DNA from: CAZKVJ01 sp964556225
GTDB taxonomy: Bacteria; Actinomycetota; Acidimicrobiia; Acidimicrobiales; Ilumatobacteraceae
Reading direction: 5' to 3'
Length of the DNA stretch: 64,000 nt
NCBI GenBank assembly: GCA_964556225.1
Contig: CAZKVJ010000010.1
Coordinates: 76,489-140,488 of the forward strand
In this document: one piece after another, positions 50,197 to 58,150 of the stretch
Layout: each line of letters starts with the position of its first letter
Position numbering within the stretch: the first letter of the stretch is position 1
The notes under the pieces: model-generated
Database searches by the model: none
Seen by the model: the letters and a program-made list of their open reading frames with translations, nothing else
Told to the model about the DNA's origin: nothing
Translations under genes and position numbers: made by a program

Positions 50197-51536
50197 GACA
50201 TCCCCCTCGTGGCAGGTGCCGTGGTCGCTCGGGTCTGTGGGATGCGGGCGGCGCGCACCGGGCCGGCGACAAGGTTGGCGACCGTCACCACACCGGTGGC
50301 GGTGATGCCGGCGGCGCCGAGCGCCACCACCTCGGATCGGTCGACCAGCACACCGGCGATGATGGTCGCGAAGCCGAGCGCGCCCAGCACGAGCGACACC
50401 TGGCCGGCCCGATGGTTGAAGAGGTCGCCGAACAGCAACGGCCGGCCCAGGCGGTTCGTGCGGACCCCGCGGGCGCGAAGCGCGGTGTAGGAGATGAACG
50501 GCACGATCTTGTGGGCGTGGCCGATGACGGCCAGCGCCAGCCAGCCGATCAGGGCCGTGACCTCGGCGACGACGAGCCGGGCCCGTTGCGTGACGTCGAC
50601 CGATGCCAGCCCGGCCGCCACGCCGAACGCCGCTGCGGCGACCAGGAACCCCGCCGAGACGAACAGGTAGGCGTGCAGCAGCTCGAGCCGGCGCCGGCGA
50701 TGCCGGACCGCACCGGCGAGCGAGCTCAGGTGGGCACCGAGGCCGGCGAGGACGGCGGCGGCCCCGACGGTGACCGGCCATCGGGCGTCGAACAGGAGCC
50801 CAGTGGACAGCGCTGCCGTTCCGGTGGCCACCAGCCCGACCGCCCAGGCACCGGAGCGGTTGCTCGGACGGTGCGACAGCAGGAACATCGGCCACAGCTT
50901 CTCGGCGACGGCGAGGTAGGTGAGCCCCAGCCACCCGAGCAGGCCGAGGTGGGCGTGGGCGAGCACGCGGTGGGAGTACAGGGGGAACCATCCCGCCTGC
51001 CGGTTGAACGCGTAGGTCACCCCGAACCCCACGGTGACGACCAGGTAGCCGAGCGACAGCCGCAGCCCCGCGAGCGGCACACCGCCACCGCGCCCGGCCA
51101 GCGGCGCCGACAGGTTCCACGCCGCCAGCACGACGGCGATCGTGCCGAGCACGCCGCCGGCCGCGACGAGGGCCTCCGGACCGTGGGCGAAGCCGCTCGG
51201 CAGCAGCCACGCCGCCGCGACCATCGCGAGCAGGGTCAGGTACGCGACCCGCACCGAGCGCAGCGGCCGGCGCCCCACCACCGGGGCGAACTGGTGCATG
51301 GCGCCGAGCACCGTGGTCGTCAAGAACGCGAGGACGCCGGCGTGCACGGCGGCGAGCACCCCGGGGTGGTTGTAGGCCTGCACCGCCCGGTCGGCCGCCA
51401 ACCAGGCTGCCCCGCCGAACCCGACGAGGCCGATCCCTCCGGCCAGCATGAACCCGAGCGGGACGCGTGCCGGAGGGGCGACCATCGGGCCGGCAGCCAT
51501 CCCGAGCGGTCCCACCGCCACCGGATTGCTGACCAT
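50193..51536 (-). CDS. Twelve-helix heme-copper-oxidase subunit I-like membrane protein
   Basis: The 447-residue protein is almost entirely membrane helices (about 11-12). His-containing segments HPGVLAAVHAGVLAFLTTTVLGAMHQF and LYSHRVLAHAHLGLLGW, then GHAHKIVPFISY, resemble the heme-ligating helices of cbb3/NOR-like or NnrS-type proteins, though the full copper-site set is not evident. ATG 51536 follows GAAGG. It is coupled to the SufT gene. NO reduction or sensing is plausible but unproven. Confidence 0.75.
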   Translation of the reverse strand: MVSNPVAVGPLGMAAGPMVAPPARVPLGFMLAGGIGLVGFGGAAWLAADRAVQAYNHPGVLAAVHAGVLAFLTTTVLGAMHQFAPVVGRRPLRSVRVAYLTLLAMVAAAWLLPSGFAHGPEALVAAGGVLGTIAVVLAAWNLSAPLAGRGGGVPLAGLRLSLGYLVVTVGFGVTYAFNRQAGWFPLYSHRVLAHAHLGLLGWLGLTYLAVAEKLWPMFLLSHRPSNRSGAWAVGLVATGTAALSTGLLFDARWPVTVGAAAVLAGLGAHLSSLAGAVRHRRRRLELLHAYLFVSAGFLVAAAAFGVAAGLASVDVTQRARLVVAEVTALIGWLALAVIGHAHKIVPFISYTALRARGVRTNRLGRPLLFGDLFNHRAGQVSLVLGALGFATIIAGVLVDRSEVVALGAAGITATGVVTVANLVAGPVRAARIPQTRATTAPATRGMS

Positions 51537-51579
51537 GGCCCCTCGCCTTCCTGCCGACCGTCGGCCGCAGTGGCCGGTC

Positions 51580-51618
51580 TTGATTTTATTGAGTTGTTGA
51601 CAGAATAATTCTTGGAAC
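51580..51618. promoter_or_regulatory. AT-rich divergent promoter region of the redox cluster
   Basis: About 40 bp of unusually AT-rich sequence (TTGATTTTATTGAG, then GAATAATTC, a near-palindrome) lie between the divergent gene groups. TTGACA occurs at 51597-51602. No exact FNR/Crp box is seen. A regulator binding here would control both directions. Confidence 0.45.
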
Positions 51619-51670
51619 TGAGGGCTGGCAAGGCCACCGGGAACAGCGATCCGATGAGGAGCACCGGCCG

Positions 51671-51928
51671 ATGCAGGCGAGCGACGCGGGGAACATGACA
51701 TCACCACGGGCCCGAACGGTGGACGCCCGGCCGATCCTCGCCGCTGGCGGGGAGCCCTTCGACGAGATCATGGCCGCCGTCGACGCGCTCGACGACGACG
51801 AGGTCCTCGTGATCTACGCGCCGTTCGAGCCGGTACCACTCGAAGGGCTGCTCTCCGAACAGGGCTTCGGCTACGTCGCGGAAGCGCTCGACGGTGGCGA
51901 CTGGCGGGTCACGTTCACTCGGATCTGA
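51671..51928 (+). CDS. DUF2249 domain protein
   Basis: The 85-residue protein has the DUF2249 core: ARTVDARPILAAGGEPFDEIMAAVDALDDDEVLVIYAPFEPVPLEGLL and ending WRVTFTRI. DUF2249 proteins resemble TusA-like/SirA folds and are often found beside hemerythrin, NO-metabolism and heme-copper genes. It is the first plus-strand gene of the divergent cluster. Its stop lies inside the start of the regulator gene. No enzymatic role is established. Confidence 0.85.
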   Translation: MQASDAGNMTSPRARTVDARPILAAGGEPFDEIMAAVDALDDDEVLVIYAPFEPVPLEGLLSEQGFGYVAEALDGGDWRVTFTRI

Positions 51929-52601
51929 CGCGGCGGCCCTCGTGCTGCAGCGCCAGGCCCGCGCGCTCGGCGACCCGACGCGCCACCGGCTGTTCCGGTA
52001 CGTCGCCGGCTCGACCCGCCCAGTGGGCATCGCCGAGCTCACCGCCCACCTCGGGCTCAGCCACCACACGGTCCGCCAGCACGTGGCGAAGCTGGTCGAC
52101 GCCGAGCTGCTCGTCGAGGAGACGGCGCCGGCCGAGGGTCGTGGACGACCCCGGCTGCTCTACCATCTGTCCCCCACGGCCGAGGGCCGCTGGGGCGTGA
52201 CCGGCCCCTACGAGCGGCTCTCGTGGTGGCTGGCCGAAGTCGTGCGCACCGGCGCCTCGCCGCGGGAGGTGGGCCGCCGGGTGGGCCGGCGCGTCGGCGC
52301 CGGGACCGATCCGGACCCCGTCGGTGCGATGACGACCGAGATGGCCCGCCACGGCTTCGATCCGGAGTCGCAGCGTGACGGCGACCACGCCGCGCTCGTC
52401 CTCCATGCCTGCCCGTTCCCCTCGGCGGTCCTCGCCGACCCCGAGGTCGTGTGCGAGCTGCACCTCGGTCTGGCCGAGGGGATCGCCGAGGTGATCGGCG
52501 GGGTGCACGTCGACCGGCTCGACCCGCGAGACCCCCGGCGGGCCGGCTGCGAGCTGCACTGCCGGCTCGACGCACCTCGTTGTCAGCCCTCAGACGGCTG
52601 A
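51894..52601 (+). CDS. ArsR-like HTH regulator with Cys-rich (Fe-S-type) C-terminus
   Basis: The protein has a winged helix at residues 15-90 (QARALGDPTRHRLFRYVAG, IAELTAHLGLSHHTVRQHVAKLVDAELL), and its C-terminal domain contains four Cys: ACPFPSAVLADPEVVCE, then about 30 residues on GCELHC, the layout of SufR-like [Fe-S] regulators. The start GTG 51894 is supported by GGAAG 8 nt upstream; GTG 51942 is an alternative. It probably senses Fe-S status, NO or oxygen and controls the divergent cluster. Confidence 0.8.
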   Translation: MATGGSRSLGSDAAALVLQRQARALGDPTRHRLFRYVAGSTRPVGIAELTAHLGLSHHTVRQHVAKLVDAELLVEETAPAEGRGRPRLLYHLSPTAEGRWGVTGPYERLSWWLAEVVRTGASPREVGRRVGRRVGAGTDPDPVGAMTTEMARHGFDPESQRDGDHAALVLHACPFPSAVLADPEVVCELHLGLAEGIAEVIGGVHVDRLDPRDPRRAGCELHCRLDAPRCQPSDG

Positions 52602-53078
52602 GCCGTCGTCGCCGTCGGCGGCGGCCATCAGTGCGGCGATGTCCAGCTTGCGCATCCCGAGCATCGCCCGCATCGCCCGGTCGACCCGGCCCGGATCGGG
52701 GTCGGTCATCAGCCCCTCGAGCGCCTCCGGGACCACCTGCCACGACAGACCGAAGCGGTCCTTGAGCCATCCGCACTGGCTCTCCTCGCCACCTTCGACG
52801 AGACGGTCCCAGTAGTGGTCGACCTCGGCCTGGTCCGCGCAGCTCACGGAGAACGAGACGGCCTCGTCGAAGTGGAACTGGGGTCCCCCATTGATCGCCG
52901 TCATCCGCTGCCCGTCGAGCACGAAGTCGACCGTGAGCACCGTGCCAGCCGGCCGGGGGCCGGCCTCGGTGTAGTACGAGACGTTCGTGATCTCCGACCT
53001 CGGGAACACCGACACGTAGAACTCGGCCGCCTCGAGCGCCTCGTTGTCGAACCACAGGTTCGGCGTGATCCTGGGCAT
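52590..53078 (-). CDS. PhnB-like VOC-family protein
   Basis: The 162-residue protein belongs to the PhnB-like VOC proteins: ITPNLWFDNEALEAAEFYVSVFP, then CGWLKDRFGLSWQVVP with the DRFGxxW motif. ATG 53078 has GGAGG 5 nt upstream, which selects it over ATG 53090. The C-terminal stretch (MRAMLGMRKLDIAALMAA) is the usual extension for this subgroup. Function unknown. It is last in a minus-strand run after the histidine phosphatase. Confidence 0.87.
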   Translation of the reverse strand: MPRITPNLWFDNEALEAAEFYVSVFPRSEITNVSYYTEAGPRPAGTVLTVDFVLDGQRMTAINGGPQFHFDEAVSFSVSCADQAEVDHYWDRLVEGGEESQCGWLKDRFGLSWQVVPEALEGLMTDPDPGRVDRAMRAMLGMRKLDIAALMAAADGDDGSAV

Positions 53079-53092
53079 CGCCACCTCCATCG

Positions 53093-53614
53093 TCAGCCCC
53101 GCCGGCGGGGGAAGAACACGTCGTCGAGGCGAGCCCCGCCTGGGGCCAGGTCCGCCCACGGATCGGTGAAGGACATGCTCACCAGCACGCCGGTCGGGAA
53201 CTTGATGCCCAGCTCGCGTCGCAGCGCCTCGTCGCCGGCGCCGATGAGCAGTCCGGCGAGATCCTCGAGCCCCGGGTTGTGGGCGACGAGCATCGCCGTG
53301 CGCACCACCGCCGGGATCTGGTGCACCGAGGCCAGCAGCTCCTCGGCGCTCGCCAGGTACAGCGCGTCGTCCACCAGCACCGACGTCGACGAGGGCAGCA
53401 CCTCACGGACGCCGTCGAGCGTCTGCACCGTGCGGCGCGCCGACGAGCAGATCACGACCTCCGGTGGGTGCGCCGCGGCGGCCAGCTCGGCGCGCAGCGC
53501 CTTCAGCGCCTTGTGGCCACGCGGTGCCAGCGGCCGGTCGTGGTCGTCGAGCAGGGGGTCGTCCCAGCTGGACTTGGCATGTCGGAGCAGCAGCAGGCGA
53601 CGGCGCACGGTCAC
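53093..53614 (-). CDS. SixA-like histidine phosphatase
   Basis: This small phosphatase has the RHG-type motif LLLRHAKSS with catalytic His (about residue 12), and the second conserved His in VAHNPGLEDLAG, as in SixA, which removes phosphate from phosphohistidine. The start is GTG 53614 (GTG 53608 is also possible), giving 173 residues. It ends 14 bp before the VOC gene and begins 16 bp after the enoyl-CoA hydratase gene; co-transcription is likely, a shared pathway uncertain. Confidence 0.88.
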   Translation of the reverse strand: MTVRRRLLLLRHAKSSWDDPLLDDHDRPLAPRGHKALKALRAELAAAAHPPEVVICSSARRTVQTLDGVREVLPSSTSVLVDDALYLASAEELLASVHQIPAVVRTAMLVAHNPGLEDLAGLLIGAGDEALRRELGIKFPTGVLVSMSFTDPWADLAPGGARLDDVFFPRRRG

Positions 53615-53630
53615 AGCGTCGCACGCCCCG

Positions 53631-54626
53631 TCACCCGTCGTCGACGGTGTCGACGAGCCCCCACGCCAGCGCCGTGGCGACGTCCAGGCGCTCCATCGCC
53701 AGCGCCAGCCGGGCCGTGCGCTGACGGCCGATGCGGCGTGGCAGGCTGACCGTCCCACCCGCTCCCGGCACCAGCCCGAGGCCGAGCTCGGGCAGCTGGA
53801 ACCAGGCGTCCGACCGGGCTGTGACGTGGCCGGCGAACGCTGCCAGCTCCAGCCCGCCACCGGCGCAGGCACCGTGCACGATCGCCCGAGTCCGCTCACG
53901 GCCGAGCGCCACCATGGCCACGGCGGGATGGTTGCGCAAGCGCACCAGATGGGCCGATGCCGGGTCGGCGAACGAGCCGAACTCGCCGAGGTCGCCGCCG
54001 CTGGAGAAGGACGGGCCGTCGCCGCGCAGCACCACGGAGGCGCCGGCGGCCGCGGCCGCCCGAAGGGCGTCGTGCAGCTCGAGGCGGAGCTGGCGGTCGA
54101 TCGCGTTGTGGCGCGCCGGGCGGTCGAGCACGACGTGCACCTCGTCGCCGTGCGGCTCGACCCGCACCACCGGCCGGTCGCTGACGGGTGCCCGGGTGAA
54201 CGGCGACGAGGCATGCCAGGTGGCGAACTCGGGTCCGGCCTGGAGCGTCGAGTAGGCGGCCGACTCGGCGACGAGCCCGGCCGGCGCCGCCAGCGTGCTC
54301 GACGAGCGCAGCAGCAAGGCGAGCGTCACCGCGGCGATCGGCCAGGTCGCGACGTTGGCCACGACCGCACCCACCGCAGGGTCGTCGGGCTCGGCCGCCA
54401 CGTCGACCAGACGTCCGAGCACCGAGTGGTGGGTGTCCTCCGGGCCCACGCCGACGACGACCCACGGCCAGGTGACCATCTCCTGCGCCAGCGTGCCCAT
54501 CTCGTCGGGCCCGGCCGGACACGACAGATCGACGACCAGCACGGGAGCCTCGCCCGGCGACGCCTCGCCGCCGCCGAGGACCGTGCGGGCGAGCAGCTCG
54601 TCGCAGGTGAGCAGCGCAGCGTCCAC
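53631..54626 (-). CDS. Enoyl-CoA hydratase/isomerase-family protein with N-terminal extension
   Basis: The catalytic crotonase core lies in residues about 145-331: VVRVEPHGDEVHVVLDRPARHNAIDR, FSSGGDLGEFG and ACAGGGLELAAFAGHVTARSDAWF, with GLVPGAGGT as the usual oxyanion and acid regions. The first 145 residues form an extra domain often seen in actinobacterial versions. The C-terminal trimerisation helices are short. GTG 54626 has TACCCT 8 nt upstream, so translation is probably leaderless. Fatty-acid or steroid breakdown is inferred from the CaiB-type neighbour. Confidence 0.82.
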   Translation of the reverse strand: MDAALLTCDELLARTVLGGGEASPGEAPVLVVDLSCPAGPDEMGTLAQEMVTWPWVVVGVGPEDTHHSVLGRLVDVAAEPDDPAVGAVVANVATWPIAAVTLALLLRSSSTLAAPAGLVAESAAYSTLQAGPEFATWHASSPFTRAPVSDRPVVRVEPHGDEVHVVLDRPARHNAIDRQLRLELHDALRAAAAAGASVVLRGDGPSFSSGGDLGEFGSFADPASAHLVRLRNHPAVAMVALGRERTRAIVHGACAGGGLELAAFAGHVTARSDAWFQLPELGLGLVPGAGGTVSLPRRIGRQRTARLALAMERLDVATALAWGLVDTVDDG

Positions 54627-54634
54627 CGGCGCCG

Positions 54635-54644
54635 AGGGTATCGT
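54635..54644. promoter_or_regulatory. Back-to-back leaderless promoters sharing TA bases
   Basis: The minus-strand box TACCCT (54635-54640) serves GTG 54626 and the plus-strand box TATCGT (54639-54644) serves ATG 54652, 8 and 7 nt away. The two boxes overlap by the dinucleotide TA at 54639-54640, so RNA polymerase cannot use both at once. Confidence 0.55.
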
Positions 54645-54651
54645 GCAGCCG

Positions 54652-55902
54652 ATGACCCCCGGGCGAGCGATCTCGGCCTGGGCGGCCTCGGGGGCGGCGT
54701 GGCTCACCGGCCACCCGGACGGCCCACCGCTCGACGCGCCGCCGGGCGTCGCGGCACTGGTGCGCCGATCGCACACCGAGCTCATCGCGGGCATGTCGTC
54801 GTGGGCCGGGCGGACCGTGCCCGAGCTGGAGGCCCTCGACGCCATGGCGCTGCTCGGTGAGCGGGCGGCACTGGCGAACCTGTGCCGGCAGGGGCGCCGC
54901 TCCTGCGGGGGTTCGACCCGATTGGTTCGCGCCGCCGACGGGTGGCTGGCGGTGGCACTCCCCCGCCCCGAGGATCTCGAGGCGGTCCCCGCCTGGCTCG
55001 GGCACCGCCTCGACGGTTGGTCGAGCGACCCGGACGCCATCGACGAGGAGCGGCTCGATGCCGGGCTCCTCCAGCGCGACCGGGACGAGCTGGTGCAGCG
55101 GGGGGTCTTGGTCGGCCTGGCGGTGGGCGCGCTCGGCGAGATCAGCGATCGCGAGCCGGTCAAGGTGCTCGACCACCGGCCGGGACCGGTGTGCACTCGC
55201 ACGCCGCTGGTGGTCGACCTGTCCGCGCTGTGGGCCGGCCCGCTGTGCTCAGACCTGCTCGCCCGGGCGGGGGCGGACGTGGTCAAGGTCGAGTCGGTTC
55301 GGCGGCCGGACGGCCTGCGCCGGGACGGCTCGGGACTGTTCGACGTGCTGACGGCACGAAAGCGCTGCGTCGCGCTCGACCTGTCCACCGCGGCCGGGGT
55401 CGGGCACCTCCACCGGCTGGTCCGCCGTGCCGACGTGGTGATCGAAGGCTCCCGGCCACGAGCTCTGGCCCAGCTCGGCATCGACGCCGAGGAGGTCGTG
55501 CGGTCGGCCAGCACGAAGGTGTGGCTGTCGATCACCGCCCACGGCCGCACCGGCGACGCGGCCATGCGGGTGGGCTTCGGTGACGACGCCGCCGTCGCCG
55601 GCGGGCTGGTCGCGTGGGACCGCCATCACGAGCCGTGCTTCCTGGCCGACGCGATCGCCGACCCGCTCACCGGCCTGGTCGCCGCCGCCGCCGTGAGCGC
55701 CGCGATCGCGCAGGGTGGGGCTTGGCTCCTCGACGTCGCCCTGGCCCGGGTGGCGGCGACGGCGGCTCACGGGATGCACTGCCCGGCGACGGAGCTGGCC
55801 GGCGACATCGTGGCCCGGCCACGCGCCCGGCGGTCCGAGGGACCCGCCGCGCCGCTCGGCGCCCACACCGCCGAGGTGCTCGCCGAGGTCGGCACCGGAT
55901 GA
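54652..55902 (+). CDS. CaiB/BaiF-family CoA-transferase-like protein
   Basis: This 416-residue protein has a class III CoA-transferase fold in its second half: LVVDLSALWAGPLCSDLLARAGADVVKVES, GLFDVLTARKRCVALDLSTAAG and RADVVIEGSRPRALAQLG, which match family motifs; the N-terminal 190 residues are less conserved. A TATCGT box 7 nt upstream suggests leaderless expression. Its stop overlaps the amidohydrolase start (ATGA). Substrate may be a dicarboxyl- or fatty-acyl-CoA. Confidence 0.82.
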   Translation: MTPGRAISAWAASGAAWLTGHPDGPPLDAPPGVAALVRRSHTELIAGMSSWAGRTVPELEALDAMALLGERAALANLCRQGRRSCGGSTRLVRAADGWLAVALPRPEDLEAVPAWLGHRLDGWSSDPDAIDEERLDAGLLQRDRDELVQRGVLVGLAVGALGEISDREPVKVLDHRPGPVCTRTPLVVDLSALWAGPLCSDLLARAGADVVKVESVRRPDGLRRDGSGLFDVLTARKRCVALDLSTAAGVGHLHRLVRRADVVIEGSRPRALAQLGIDAEEVVRSASTKVWLSITAHGRTGDAAMRVGFGDDAAVAGGLVAWDRHHEPCFLADAIADPLTGLVAAAAVSAAIAQGGAWLLDVALARVAATAAHGMHCPATELAGDIVARPRARRSEGPAAPLGAHTAEVLAEVGTG

Positions 55903-57320
55903 GCCGGCCCGAGCTGGCGATCGTGGACGCCGAGGTCGACGGTGTCCGCTGCGACGTGGTGGTGGCGGGCGGGGTCGTGACCTCCGTCGAGCGGGCCGGG
56001 GCGCGTCCAGAGGCGGGGCTGGTGATCGACGCGCGCGGCGGCGCGCTCATCCCGGGCCTGCACGACCACCATGTCCACCTCACGGCCACGGCCGCGGCAC
56101 GGACGTCCGTCGACGTCGGGCCGGGGGTCGTGTGCGGCCTCGACGGACTGGCCGGAGCCCTGCGCGCCGGTGCCAGTGCACTGCCACCCGGCCGGTGGCT
56201 GCGCGCCGTCGGGTACCACGAGTCCGTGGCCGGACCGCTCGACCGCGACGTGCTGGACCGCCTCGCCGGCGACCGCCCGGTCCGCATCCAGCATCGCTCG
56301 GGTGCCGCGTGGTTCGTCAGCTCCGCCGGGCTCGCCGAGCTCGGGATCGCCGACGCACCCGGACCGGGCGAACCGGCCGGCGTGGAGCGCGATCCGTCCG
56401 GACGCCCGACCGGGCGCCTGTTCCGTGTCGACGAGTGGCTGCGAGCGAGGGTGCCCAGCGTGGTGCCCGACCTGGTCGGGCTCGGCCAGGAGCTGGCGGC
56501 ACTCGGCGTGACCGGCTGCACCGACGCCACGCCGTGGCCCTCCGTCGAAGCGCTCGCGGCGTTCGCCGCCGCGACACACGAGCTGCCTCAGCGGCTGCTG
56601 ACGATGACCGCCCCCGGGGTGACGGCCACCGGCCCCGTGAAGGTGGTGCTCGGTGACCACGACCTTCCCGCGCTCGACGACATCGAGCGGTGGTTCGAGG
56701 GTGCGCACGCCGCCGGACGCCCGGTGGCCGTCCACTCCGTGACCGCCGAGTCGCTGGCGCTGGCGCTCGCCGCGTGGGAGGCCGTCGGGTCGGTCGACGG
56801 GGACCGGGTCGAGCACGCCGCCGTCGTGGCCGAGCCCGCGGTCGCCGTGCTGGCGACGCTGGGGGTACGGGTGGTCACCCAGCCCGGCATGGTCGCCGCA
56901 CGGGGCGAGACCTACCTCGACGACATCGATCCCGCCCACCACGACGAGCTGTGGCGCTGCCGGACCCTACTCGACGCCGGCGTACGGGTCGCCGCCGGCA
57001 CCGACAGCCCGTACGGCCTGCTCGACCCGTGGGCGGCGATCGCCGCCGCGGTCCGTCGCCGGACGCCGTCGGGGCGCGTCCTCGGCCCGCACGAGCGTGT
57101 CGACGTGCACACTGCGCTGGCGCTGCACCTGTCGGCGCTCGACGACCCGGGCGGGGTGGCCCGGCGGGTGCACGCCGGCGCACCCGCCGACGTGTGCCTG
57201 CTGGACGCCCCGCTGGACGAGGTGCTGGCCGAGCCCTCCGCCGGTCACGTCCGCGCCACCGTCATCGCCGGTCACATCGTCCACGGCGCGCCCGGGACCT
57301 TCTGCTCTGACAGGGGTTGA
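55899..57320 (+). CDS. Amidohydrolase family 3 protein (YtcJ-like)
   Basis: The 473-residue protein is an amidohydrolase 3 enzyme. ALIPGLHDHHVHLTA gives the HxH metal pair, GCTDATPWP and PVAVHSVTAESL the middle metal-binding residues, and AAGTDSPYGLLDPWAAI the catalytic Asp with the typical SDSP-like context. ATG 55899 overlaps the CoA-transferase stop as ATGA. It hydrolyses an amide or cyclic amide; the substrate is not known. Confidence 0.87.
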   Translation: MSRPELAIVDAEVDGVRCDVVVAGGVVTSVERAGARPEAGLVIDARGGALIPGLHDHHVHLTATAAARTSVDVGPGVVCGLDGLAGALRAGASALPPGRWLRAVGYHESVAGPLDRDVLDRLAGDRPVRIQHRSGAAWFVSSAGLAELGIADAPGPGEPAGVERDPSGRPTGRLFRVDEWLRARVPSVVPDLVGLGQELAALGVTGCTDATPWPSVEALAAFAAATHELPQRLLTMTAPGVTATGPVKVVLGDHDLPALDDIERWFEGAHAAGRPVAVHSVTAESLALALAAWEAVGSVDGDRVEHAAVVAEPAVAVLATLGVRVVTQPGMVAARGETYLDDIDPAHHDELWRCRTLLDAGVRVAAGTDSPYGLLDPWAAIAAAVRRRTPSGRVLGPHERVDVHTALALHLSALDDPGGVARRVHAGAPADVCLLDAPLDEVLAEPSAGHVRATVIAGHIVHGAPGTFCSDRG

Positions 57321-57342
57321 CAGCCGGGTCGATCATGCAGCC

Positions 57343-57594
57343 ATGGCCGAGTACCGACTGCACCACTGGGATGTCCGCCTCGAGATCCGCGAGGACGGCG
57401 ATCACTGCGAGGTCGTGGCCCACCTCGACACCGGAGACCGCTCGCTCGCCGGCGTCGGCCGGTCGCGGCGGAACCCGGCCGACCCGTCGGTCCCCCAGGT
57501 CGGCGAGGAGCTGGCCACCGCCCGCGCGCTGCACGACCTGTCCCAGCACCTCACCCAGGACGCCTGGGCGATGATCGAGCAGTTCACGCCGTAG
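57343..57594 (+). CDS. DUF1876 (dsRBD-like) family protein
   Basis: The 83-residue protein has the DUF1876 pattern: VRLEIREDGDHCEVVAHLDTGDRSLAGVGRSRRNPADPSVPQVGEELATARAL. Members are small actinobacterial proteins with a dsRBD-like fold. ATG 57343 is the natural start; the upstream frame belongs to the amidohydrolase. Its stop codon directly abuts the ATG of the next gene (57595). Function unknown. Confidence 0.87.
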   Translation: MAEYRLHHWDVRLEIREDGDHCEVVAHLDTGDRSLAGVGRSRRNPADPSVPQVGEELATARALHDLSQHLTQDAWAMIEQFTP

Positions 57595-58110
57595 ATGAGC
57601 TGGCCGAGCGAGCGATCCCGCGATGGCGGGATCGACCTCATCCCTCTGCCGCGCTCGTTCGGGCGGCTGTGGATCTGCGGCAAGCACGCCGTGGGACCCG
57701 ACCCCGAGGCGGCGCTCTCGCGAGCGGGTGCCACCACCATGGTGTGCCTCAACGAGCGCCACGAGCTCGAGGATCGCTACCCGGCCTACGTCGAGTGGCT
57801 CACCAGTGGGAACCGCCGGCGGGTGGTCTGGTTCCCGATCCACGACCTGCACGCTCCGCCGCTGTATGACGCCATACCATTCCTCGACGACCTCGTACTC
57901 CGCCTGGACCACGGCGAGCGGCTGCTGATGCACTGCGGCGCCGGGATCGGACGAGCCGGCACGATGGCGGCGTGCCTGCTCGTGCGTCTGGGTGCCGGCG
58001 CCCCCGACGCGCTCGACGTGGTGGCCGCTCACCGACCGATGGCAGGTCCGGAGATGGGCGTCCAGCGCGACCTCGTCGATGCCGTGGCCGCGGCCACCCG
58101 GCAGGTGTGA
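57595..58110 (+). CDS. Dual-specificity/tyrosine phosphatase-like protein
   Basis: The 171-residue protein has the Cys-based phosphatase P-loop HCGAGIGRAG with catalytic Cys about residue 114 and a general-acid Asp candidate in HDLHAPP. The fold agrees with DSP-type enzymes, which in bacteria can act on phosphotyrosine or phosphoinositides. It follows DUF1876 with no gap. The next gene begins 40 bp further on. Confidence 0.87.
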   Translation: MSWPSERSRDGGIDLIPLPRSFGRLWICGKHAVGPDPEAALSRAGATTMVCLNERHELEDRYPAYVEWLTSGNRRRVVWFPIHDLHAPPLYDAIPFLDDLVLRLDHGERLLMHCGAGIGRAGTMAACLLVRLGAGAPDALDVVAAHRPMAGPEMGVQRDLVDAVAAATRQV

Positions 58111-58137
58111 GCGCTCGGCCCTCGTGGGCCCCCTCGC

Positions 58138-58143
58138 TAGCGT
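58138..58143 (+). promoter_or_regulatory. TAGCGT -10 box, leaderless promoter of the PD-(D/E)XK gene
   Basis: TAGCGT ends 7 nt before GTG 58151 and lies just after the phosphatase stop. It supports the GTG start and independent transcription of the nuclease-like gene. Confidence 0.5.
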
Positions 58144-58150
58144 GCCCGCA

